This document shows, piece by piece, positions 1-4,846 of a stretch of DNA of 5,405 bases. A model generated the notes under the pieces. The model was not told the origin of the DNA. It ran no database searches and saw only the letters and a program-made list of their open reading frames with translations. Each line of letters starts with the position of its first letter. Positions within the stretch are counted from its first letter, which is position 1. Origin of the DNA: Acidiferrobacteraceae bacterium (GTDB taxonomy: Bacteria; Pseudomonadota; Gammaproteobacteria; Arenicellales; UBA868). The DNA is taken from the NCBI GenBank assembly GCA_002731295.1, contig PCBE01000092.1:6351-11755 (forward strand), given 5' to 3'. The translations under genes were made by a program, and so were the position numbers.

Positions 1-126
1 CTTGTTTTTACTGGACACCTCGTGCCGGCTGCTCAACTTTCCGGCATAATCCACTCCCCGTCCGCGGTCATCTGGCAACTCGCATAACCACCACGGGCTG
101 CCACATCTGAATTGGTTGTCTTTCCC
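1..126. other. Left flank with no identifiable gene
   Basis: No reading frame here has recognisable similarity to a protein family. Plus-strand frames close at 47-49, 85-87 and 108-110. A minus-strand frame stays open to the left edge, but its start is ambiguous and a long version would run antisense into the ATPase gene. A perfect 6-bp inverted repeat (TGCCGG at 23-28, CCGGCA at 41-46, 12-nt loop) has no T-tract on either side, so I do not call it a terminator. CATAAT at 45-50 resembles a -10 box for the downstream gene, but I see no good -35 partner. Confidence 0.5.
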
Positions 127-2064
127 ATGCTGAAAATTACTGACCTTTCCTTGCGACGTGGTAGCCGCCTATTGTTAGAAAACGTTGAACTTGATGTATT
201 TCCAGGCCAGCGAATGGGCCTGACCGGCGCTAACGGTTCCGGCAAGTCCAGTCTATTCGCCGTTATTGCCGGACGACTGGAGGCGGACCAGGGCAACGTA
301 ACATTGCCTCGAGACACCCTGATTACCGAGGTGCTGCAGGAAACTCCCGACTCAGATCGCACGGCCATCGACTACGTTATTGATGGCGATCAACCTTTCC
401 GATCTCTCGAGCTCAAAATTGCACAGGCGGAACTAGACGACAATGGCACTCTACTAGCAACCCTACATAGTCAGATGGACGACATAGACGGGTTTCGAGT
501 CTCAGCTCGCGCCGGCCAACTGCTGCATGGATTAGGTTTTTCTGCAAAAGAACAAAGTCAGAGTGTGAATACATTTTCTGGTGGCTGGCGCATGCGCCTC
601 AATCTCGCCTGCGCACTCATGACACGGGCTGATCTGCTATTGCTTGATGAGCCTACCAATCACCTGGATCTCGACGCCATGGTCTGGCTGGAACGATGGC
701 TGACTGGTTATCTCGGCATTGTGCTCGTGATCTCCCATGATCGAGAATTTCTTGATCGCTCAGTCACCCGCATTGCTCACATCGAGGGCGGGACGATCCA
801 AGTCTACGAAGGAAACTACAGCCTGGCGGAAGAACGGCGGGCCGCATGGATTGCAATTCAAAATAAACAACACCTGCGTCAGCAAAAACAAGTTCGCCAC
901 ATGCAATCCTATATCGATCGATTTCGTTACAAGGCATCAAAAGCAAGACAGGCTCAAAGCCGCTTGAAAGCACTGGAACGCCTGGAGATTATTTCACCGT
1001 TTCACCAGGAGAACAGGTTTGTTTTCGAGTTCGAAACACCGGACCACTCTCCACATCAACTGGTCGACCTCAAAGGAATCAATGCGGGTTATAGCGAGGT
1101 TGTCTTATCAAACGTCAACTTTCGCCTTTCAGACGGTGACCGAATCGGTTTGCTGGGAAGAAATGGCGCTGGCAAAACTACCTTAATGAAGACTCTCGCA
1201 GCCCAACTACCGCCTCTTCAAGGAGCATACACCGGCGACTCCAAATTGCGTATTGGCTATTTCGCCCAACACCAACTGGACCTGTTAAATCCGCAGTGGT
1301 CACCCCTTGATCATCTAACAGCCATCTCAGATCAAGAAAACGACCGTTCCTTGCGAACGTTCCTTGGCCGATTCGGGTTCTCGGGTGACATGGCGACGGA
1401 ACCGGTTGCAATCCGCTCTGGGGGGGAGAAAGCCCGCCTGGTGCTCGCCCTGATTGTCTACCGCAAACCCAACCTGCTGCTGCTGGACGAGCCGACTAAT
1501 CATTTAGACATTCAAATGCGCGAGTCCATTTCATTCGCGCTTCAGTCCTACGATGGCTGTCTGGTCGTCGTTGCCCATGACAGGCACCTGCTACGATTAG
1601 TCACAAACGAGCTCTGGTTGATAGATGATGGCTCTCTTCGTCCCTTTGATGGCGATCTTGATGACTATGTGAACTGGCTCCGCCAGCGGCAAAAAGGAAC
1701 GGGTAAACTCATTGAGCGTCAACTGGATGAAAAAAGTAAAAAAGGGAAAGATGTCGCTATAACAACCGAGCAATTCACTCGGTCGTCAAAATCTGCCCGA
1801 CAAGAAAGAGCAAAACAAAGAGTAAAGGTCAAACCGCTACGTGCCAGTCTTGATCGGATCGAAAAGCAGCTCGCCAAGGCAACCGAAGTACAGCAGCAAC
1901 TTGAAGAACAACTCGCTAATCCAGAGATCTACAATGAAGCCAATCGAAATCAGCTACGTGAATTGCTGTTCGATCAGGCACGAAACGCACAACTTCATCA
2001 AGAGTTGGAAGATCATTGGCTCGCGGCCTCGGAATTACTGGAACGGGCTGATGTTCCTGGCTAG
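127..2064 (+). CDS. yheS: ABC-F family ATPase, YheS-like
   Basis: A soluble ABC-F protein with two ATPase domains and no membrane segments. Members of this family bind ribosomes and act on translation rather than transport. From the ATG at 127 the protein has 645 residues, close to E. coli YheS. Domain 1 has Walker A at about 34-42 (GANGSGKSS), the signature FSGGWRMRL from 150 and Walker B LLLLDEPTNHLDL with catalytic Glu at 175. The charged interdomain helical linker at about 227-287 includes YIDRFRYKASKARQAQSR. Domain 2 has Walker A at 344-352 (GRNGAGKTT), signature SGGEKARL from 431 and Walker B with Glu at 455. FDGDLDDY at 507-514 is followed by a basic stretch and a C-terminal coiled coil (about 575-640), as in Uup/YheS proteins. 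Both active sites look complete. An in-frame TTG at 112 would add five residues; I prefer ATG 127 because MLKITDL begins the conserved domain, although neither start has a clear Shine-Dalgarno. The stop is TAG, which shows that TAG terminates translation in this genome. Confidence 0.95.
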   Translation: MLKITDLSLRRGSRLLLENVELDVFPGQRMGLTGANGSGKSSLFAVIAGRLEADQGNVTLPRDTLITEVLQETPDSDRTAIDYVIDGDQPFRSLELKIAQAELDDNGTLLATLHSQMDDIDGFRVSARAGQLLHGLGFSAKEQSQSVNTFSGGWRMRLNLACALMTRADLLLLDEPTNHLDLDAMVWLERWLTGYLGIVLVISHDREFLDRSVTRIAHIEGGTIQVYEGNYSLAEERRAAWIAIQNKQHLRQQKQVRHMQSYIDRFRYKASKARQAQSRLKALERLEIISPFHQENRFVFEFETPDHSPHQLVDLKGINAGYSEVVLSNVNFRLSDGDRIGLLGRNGAGKTTLMKTLAAQLPPLQGAYTGDSKLRIGYFAQHQLDLLNPQWSPLDHLTAISDQENDRSLRTFLGRFGFSGDMATEPVAIRSGGEKARLVLALIVYRKPNLLLLDEPTNHLDIQMRESISFALQSYDGCLVVVAHDRHLLRLVTNELWLIDDGSLRPFDGDLDDYVNWLRQRQKGTGKLIERQLDEKSKKGKDVAITTEQFTRSSKSARQERAKQRVKVKPLRASLDRIEKQLAKATEVQQQLEEQLANPEIYNEANRNQLRELLFDQARNAQLHQELEDHWLAASELLERADVPG

Positions 2065-2189
2065 TTTCTCCGAACGGGGTTGCCAATATTCAATCACAAG
2101 CGTCCTTAACAGTTTTCTTGGATCTACTTCCTTTGCCATGCATGAACATACGCTAAGCCGATCAGCATAGAACATGTCAAGTATTGCTT

Positions 2190-2210
2190 GCACTGTCTCT
2201 GACTTACAAT
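2190..2210 (+). promoter_or_regulatory. Possible -10 region upstream of the membrane protein gene
   Basis: TACAAT at 2205-2210 matches the sigma-70 -10 consensus at five of six positions. The best upstream partner is TTGCTT at 2184-2189, but the spacer of 15 bp is short. The element lies about 45 bp before the start codon of the membrane protein, in a 192-bp gap after the ATPase gene, so independent transcription is plausible. The remainder of this gap shows no terminator-like hairpin with a T-tract. Confidence 0.3.
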
Positions 2211-2256
2211 CCAACATCTATTTACTGCAGCCAGTATCGATAAAACCGGAGGGCTT

Positions 2257-2628
2257 ATGAATCTAAGAACTGTATTTCGCATTGGCGCTATCATTTTTCT
2301 AATCAATGCATTGGGGCTACTTTTTTCAACGGCAACATTTTTTGAAATGGCCAACCTTACGATGTCTCCTTCTCTGTTGACTGTAGGCCAGTTTGTGGGC
2401 GTGACCTTCTTAATTCTTGCGTTACTGTATTGGAGAACACCAGACCTTGCAGGCCAAGGGATAGCATCATTTGGGCAGCTATTCGCTATTTTTCATGGAT
2501 TATGGGTTTTGATAATTGGATACCACATTGTGTCAGGACAAGCATCCGGGGCCACTGCTTACGGCAATATAATAGTGACTGCCATAATTGGCATTCTGTT
2601 CCTTGTGTACAGCAAGAAATCTGACTAA
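2257..2628 (+). CDS. Small four-helix membrane protein, function unknown
   Basis: I do not recognise this 123-residue protein as a named family. It is strongly hydrophobic, with four likely membrane helices at about residues 9-28, 40-59, 69-92 and 104-118. Short polar turns separate them (for example WRTPDLAGQ at 59-67), and it has a lysine-rich C-terminal tail, YSKKSD. The N-terminus MNLRTVFR carries two arginines before helix 1, consistent with an N-in orientation by the positive-inside rule (inference). GGAGGG at 2248-2253 stands 3 nt before the ATG; the spacing is short, but it is the only good ribosome binding site and supports this start. The gene follows the ATPase gene after 192 bp and is closed by the hairpin at 2664-2697. 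The layout of paired helices resembles other small uncharacterised inner-membrane proteins, and nothing in the sequence indicates a substrate. Confidence 0.75.
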   Translation: MNLRTVFRIGAIIFLINALGLLFSTATFFEMANLTMSPSLLTVGQFVGVTFLILALLYWRTPDLAGQGIASFGQLFAIFHGLWVLIIGYHIVSGQASGATAYGNIIVTAIIGILFLVYSKKSD

Positions 2629-2663
2629 ATGTTTCTGCTAATCCGCTGAACTGAGTATTATTT

Positions 2664-2697
2664 AAATAAAGGCCCCGCTACCACGGGGCCTTTATTT
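2664..2697. terminator. Bidirectional intrinsic terminator
   Basis: A perfect 14-bp inverted repeat: the left arm AAATAAAGGCCCCG (2664-2677) pairs with CGGGGCCTTTATTT (2684-2697) around the 6-nt loop CTACCA. The GC core is flanked by A-runs on one side and T-runs on the other, so the transcript ends in a U-rich tail in either direction. It lies 36 nt past the stop of the plus-strand membrane protein gene and 28 nt past the stop of the minus-strand MaoC gene, exactly where a shared terminator between convergent genes is expected. Confidence 0.93.
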
Positions 2698-2724
2698 TGC
2701 TGAGTTACCGATGTTTCTGGATGC

Positions 2725-3189
2725 TCAGGATTGCCTTCGCTGTGCAGGGCGCGGTTTCACAATCAAAGTACTTGTTGTCACGAAGACCTCTTCACCCTCC
2801 TGATTGCTCAATTTGGAGATGTAGCGAACAAAACCCAAATCCGGTTTGCTCTTCGACACGCGGCTTTCCTTGATTTCCACCTGCCCACTCAATTGATCAC
2901 CAGGACGCACGGGTGTTGGCCAGATCATCTCTTCATGACCAGGCGAGCCCAAGGTTGTCTCATGACATAGGAATGCCTTATGCATCAGTCGAAGCTAGAC
3001 CAAAGCTGTCAGCCAACCGCTGGAAATGATACCTCCAAATACGGTTTCTTGTGCCGCCTGGTCGTCGATGTGGAATGGGAAAGGGTCGTACTTTTTTGAA
3101 AACTCTATGATCTCGTCGTGCGTAACATCGTACGTCCCCAGGTCAAATACATCCCCCGCTTTGTAGTCTTCGGCATATCGAATGTTCAC
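2725..3189 (-). pseudogene. MaoC-like (R)-hydratase with an in-frame amber stop
   Basis: The frame reads as one MaoC/hot-dog-fold dehydratase of about 154 codons, the usual length for single-domain members, which hydrate or dehydrate acyl-CoA-type substrates. It is interrupted by TAG at 2997-2995 (codon 65). The first half (GTG start at 3189) has RYAEDYKAGDVF, the catalytic Asp/His arrangement YDPFPFHID (Asp35, His40) and GGIISSGW. The second half, in the same frame after the TAG, continues RLMHKAF, TLGSPGHEEM and the conserved PVRPGD, then SKSKPDLGFVRY, and ends at TGA 2725. Nothing is lost or shifted; only one codon differs. The GTG start has GGAAG 10 nt upstream, and an in-frame TGA just above it limits the 5' end. 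It follows the ArsI-like gene by 36 bp and is probably co-transcribed with it. The options are a recent nonsense mutation, a sequencing error, readthrough, or two short polypeptides via the ATG at 2985, which has no clear binding site. A truncated product would lack much of the hot-dog fold. Confidence 0.85.
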
Positions 3190-3225
3190 TTTATTAGAGC
3201 TTCCGCCTGTTCATATCTGGATTCG

Positions 3226-3648
3226 TTAAGTACAGCACTTGCGCTTTGACTGGCTTGGATCAATCACCACATTTTCGAACTGGTCAGAATCAGCGTGCTT
3301 TACATACCATTCCCAGCGAACACCATCCGGCCCATCGACCCATACCTCGGTTTTCTCAGCATAACAACACTGTGTTTCATCGATACCGGTGGTCACCATA
3401 TCTGCTCGAGTAAGCCGGTCCTCGGCTGTAAGCACCTCTTCCGTGGTCTGCACCTCTACACCCAGGTGATTGATACTGCCGCCTTTGCCTTGATTCTCAA
3501 ACAAGACCAACTTCAGTGGCGGCTCAGCAATCGCAAAGTTCGCATAACTCGGTTTCACCTTGGCAGGCACTGCGTCAAATAATCGTGAGCAAAAATCGAT
3601 AGCCTCATCAAGATTTTCGACGTTGATTGCGAGTTGTACTCGACTCAT
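3226..3648 (-). CDS. arsI: ArsI/CadI-type vicinal-oxygen-chelate metalloenzyme
   Basis: A 140-residue glyoxalase/dioxygenase-superfamily protein. It opens with MSRVQLAINV and carries YANFAIAEPPLKLVL (35-49), both hallmarks of CadI/ArsI proteins. ArsI is an Fe(II)-dependent dioxygenase that cleaves the carbon-arsenic bond of trivalent methyl- or aromatic arsenicals; CadI is a cadmium-induced relative. Candidate metal ligands by alignment from memory are Gln5, His61 (NHLGVEV) and Glu113 (RWEWY). The arsenical-binding vicinal cysteines appear as Cys94-Cys95 in TQCCYAEKTEVWV, and a second pair, Cys138-Cys139, sits in the C-terminal KRKCCT, a feature also seen in CadI-type proteins. GAGGAG at 3664-3659 supports the ATG at 3648. 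It lies upstream of, and probably in one transcript with, the MaoC gene. No arsR, arsM or arsenical pump gene is in the window, so the physiological substrate is uncertain; the family assignment is firm, the arsenical role is inferred. Confidence 0.88.
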   Translation of the reverse strand: MSRVQLAINVENLDEAIDFCSRLFDAVPAKVKPSYANFAIAEPPLKLVLFENQGKGGSINHLGVEVQTTEEVLTAEDRLTRADMVTTGIDETQCCYAEKTEVWVDGPDGVRWEWYVKHADSDQFENVVIDPSQSKRKCCT

Positions 3649-3662
3649 GGTTGTTTCACTCC

Positions 3663-3707
3663 TCAGACAGTTGCAAGCAAGAAAACAAAGGCAAACAGAC
3701 GTTTCAT
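3663..3707 (-). CDS. Possible 14-residue leader peptide upstream of the ArsI-like gene
   Basis: The ORF reads MKRLFAFVFLLATV and then TGA. It looks like the start of a signal peptide: two basic residues followed by a hydrophobic run. AGGG at 3718-3715 is 7 nt before its ATG, a reasonable ribosome binding site. Its stop codon directly abuts the GAGGAG that serves the ArsI-like gene, so translation of the leader could be coupled to the enzyme gene. It could also be the remnant of a lost secreted-protein gene or chance. There is no codon-level evidence beyond this arrangement. Confidence 0.3.
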   Translation of the reverse strand: MKRLFAFVFLLATV

Positions 3708-3721
3708 ACGACTACCCTGTT

Positions 3722-3732
3722 CCTGTTACAGG
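3722..3732. promoter_or_regulatory. Small dyad at the predicted transcription start
   Basis: CCTGT-T-ACAGG is a perfect inverted repeat with 5-bp arms and one central base. An additional CCTGT half-site lies at 3716-3720. The position, just downstream of the candidate -10, would suit a repressor operator. The arms are short, so chance is possible. Confidence 0.25.
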
Positions 3733-3733
3733 A

Positions 3734-3761
3734 TCTATAAAATACCTCCTAACACAATCAA
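3734..3761 (-). promoter_or_regulatory. Candidate sigma-70 promoter for the ArsI-like/MaoC unit
   Basis: Read on the minus strand, TTGATT (3761-3756) and TATAGA (3739-3734) are separated by 16 bp, each matching the consensus at four of six positions. Transcription would begin near 3727, about 20 nt before the leader-like ORF at 3707. The match is modest and the assignment tentative, but this is the best-placed candidate in the gap between ridA and the ArsI-like gene. Confidence 0.35.
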
Positions 3762-3795
3762 AAGAAAGTCCCGCCTTTATTGGGGTGTATGCGGG
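3759..3795 (-). terminator. Possible weak terminator after ridA
   Basis: On the minus strand CCCGC (3795-3791) can pair with GCGGG (3774-3770) around a 16-nt loop, followed by the T-rich ACTTTCTTTTG. It lies 15 nt past the ridA stop. The stem is short and the loop long, so termination would be partial at best; it overlaps the -35 of the candidate promoter. Confidence 0.25.
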
Positions 3796-3809
3796 GATCC
3801 ATTTGCCCG

Positions 3810-4208
3810 TTAGCTTTCACCGACAAATGCGATGGCTTCGATCTCAACCAGCATGGTCGGTTCCGCAAGATGTGCCTGTACTGTGGTGCGGGCCGGTGGC
3901 ATCTCCCCAAATATTCGTGAAAAAACATCGTTCATCTTCTGAAAGTCTTCGATATTTTTCAGGTAAACCGTACATTTAAGGACATCCTCGGGTGAGGCAC
4001 CCCCTTCAGCAAGAACAGATAACACATTGTGCAGGGTCTGTTCGGTTTGCACGACAACATCACCGATACCAGTGACCTCCCCTGTTTCGTCCCACGCTAC
4101 TTGTCCAGCGGTAAATACGAATCCACCACCCGCTGTGCCGGGTGCATAGGGATAGGTGGGTCTTGGTTGGAAGTTGAGGTGAGCTGGGCACAGCGTTATT
4201 TTGGGCAT
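3810..4208 (-). CDS. RidA (YjgF/YER057c/UK114) family protein
   Basis: A 132-residue cytosolic protein of the RidA family, which form trimers and hydrolyse reactive enamine/imine intermediates such as those released by PLP enzymes; other subgroups serve in catabolic pathways. Features seen are GGFVFTAGQVAWDETGEV (28-45), the helix QTEQTLHNVLSVLAEGGAS (54-72), CTVYLKNIEDFQKMNDVF (79-96) and the active-site segment MPPARTTVQ with the carboxylate-binding Arg107. Glu122 in MLVEIEAIA is probably the partner acidic residue. The start at 4208 is chosen because MPKITL is preceded by AGGA at 4220-4217 with an 8-nt gap; an in-frame GTG at 4286 would add 26 residues unlike the family. The conserved Arg favours real deaminase activity, but the opening FQPRPTYPYAPGT differs from the archetypal RidA, so the subgroup and substrate are not settled. 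It is divergent from the DUF1330/AllA-like genes and lies 161 bp upstream of the ArsI-like gene. Confidence 0.92.
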   Translation of the reverse strand: MPKITLCPAHLNFQPRPTYPYAPGTAGGGFVFTAGQVAWDETGEVTGIGDVVVQTEQTLHNVLSVLAEGGASPEDVLKCTVYLKNIEDFQKMNDVFSRIFGEMPPARTTVQAHLAEPTMLVEIEAIAFVGES

Positions 4209-4455
4209 TGTTTTCGTCCTGTCAGTTCCATATGAGTGAACCAGATATACAGGTTCTGTCGGTATATAAAAAGGGGGCGGACACACCTTGGGTTAGTGTA
4301 CGAATCTAAACTCTGAAAGATTCACGATTCGCTCTATTAGAACGACCAATTACTATGGCTCAAGATATGTGGGGTATGATCGAAAAACGTATTGACTATT
4401 TGGCTACCGTAATCATGTAGTCACATTCGGGCTTAATTTACAGGAGAACAATCAA
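4209..4455. promoter_or_regulatory. Divergent intergenic control region (ridA / DUF1330 gene)
   Basis: This 247-bp region lies between divergent starts and must hold at least two promoters. It contains two short inverted repeats: ATATAC (4245-4250) with GTATAT (4262-4267), 11-bp spacer; and GAATCT (4302-4307) with AGATTC (4318-4323), 10-bp spacer, followed closely by another GATTC at 4327-4331. It is AT-rich around 4263-4272. A 21-codon ORF of uncertain reality spans 4355-4420. I could not assign a regulator to the repeats. Confidence 0.45.
4392..4421 (+). promoter_or_regulatory. Candidate promoter for the DUF1330 gene
   Basis: TTGACT at 4392-4397 matches five of six consensus -35 bases. TGTAGT at 4416-4421, 18 bp further on, matches four of six -10 bases. 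A start near 4428 would leave a leader of about 28 nt before the ATG at 4456, which includes the ribosome binding site. The weak -10 keeps this tentative. Confidence 0.35.
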
Positions 4456-4746
4456 ATGTCGGTATACCTGATGACTGAGGCTGTAGTACACGATGTTGAA
4501 GCGTACGAAAAATACAAAGAACAGGCACCACAGTATGTGGCACGCCATGGTGGAGAATACTGTTGTCGAGGTGGGAACGTCGATGTCCTAGTAGGTGACT
4601 GGCATCCAGATCGGATCGTCATGTTGAAGTTTCCATCACGAGAAGCACTTGATGCGTTGGCATCTGACCCTGACTACAGACCATGGAAAGAACTCAGGGA
4701 ATCACTTACCACGATTAAGACACAGATTATTCTCGAAGGGGTTTAA
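4456..4746 (+). CDS. DUF1330 domain protein
   Basis: A 96-residue protein that spans one complete DUF1330 domain, a ferredoxin-like alpha/beta fold of the dimeric alpha-beta barrel type. Motifs seen in order are YLMTEAVVHDVEAYEKYKEQ (4-23), the conserved HGGEYCCRGG (31-40), the VLVGDWHPDRIVMLKFPS strand pair (44-61) and SDPDYRPWKELRE (70-82). The family has no firmly established activity. The Cys36-Cys37 pair inside the glycine-rich turn is a local feature; I do not claim a function for it. AGGAGA at 4442-4447, 8 nt before the ATG, gives a strong start. It reads divergently from ridA and is followed after 100 bp by the AllA-like gene in the same direction, so the two may share a transcript. 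Confidence 0.9.
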   Translation: MSVYLMTEAVVHDVEAYEKYKEQAPQYVARHGGEYCCRGGNVDVLVGDWHPDRIVMLKFPSREALDALASDPDYRPWKELRESLTTIKTQIILEGV

Positions 4747-4846
4747 ACAGAAAATAGGCATCCACACCCAATACACGAGTTGGAACAATAACTGGCTCGA
4801 CTGGCCGTAACGACTGCAAGAACAGCTTTCCCCTATAGAGATCACT

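Noticed and set aside
23..46. Hairpin TGCCGG/CCGGCA as a terminator of an upstream gene
   Set aside because: It has a 12-nt loop and no T-tract on either strand.
33..368. Minus-strand ORF antisense to the start of the YheS-like gene
   Set aside because: It mostly overlaps the strongly supported ATPase gene and shows no family resemblance; a shortened version from the ATG at 128 has no ribosome binding site.
2035..2217. Minus-strand ORF in the gap after the YheS-like gene, including a charged 34-residue version starting with MAKEVDP
   Set aside because: It overlaps the end of the ATPase gene, lacks a ribosome binding site and resembles no known family.
2995..2997. Pyrrolysine or genome-wide amber reassignment
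   Set aside because: The YheS-like gene terminates at TAG at its normal family length, and nothing in the window suggests pyrrolysine machinery.
2725..3189. Frameshift as the cause of the split MaoC gene
   Set aside because: The two halves are in the same frame and separated only by a TAG and three sense codons, so the defect is a nonsense codon.
3717..3731. LexA/SOS-box-like CTG...CAG upstream of the ArsI-like gene
   Set aside because: CTG and CAG are separated by 9 bases, not the 10 required by the gammaproteobacterial SOS box, and the interior is not the alternating AT pattern.
4209..4286. N-terminal extension of RidA from the GTG at 4286
   Set aside because: The added residues are unlike the family, while the internal ATG at 4208 has a well-placed AGGA and gives the normal family length.
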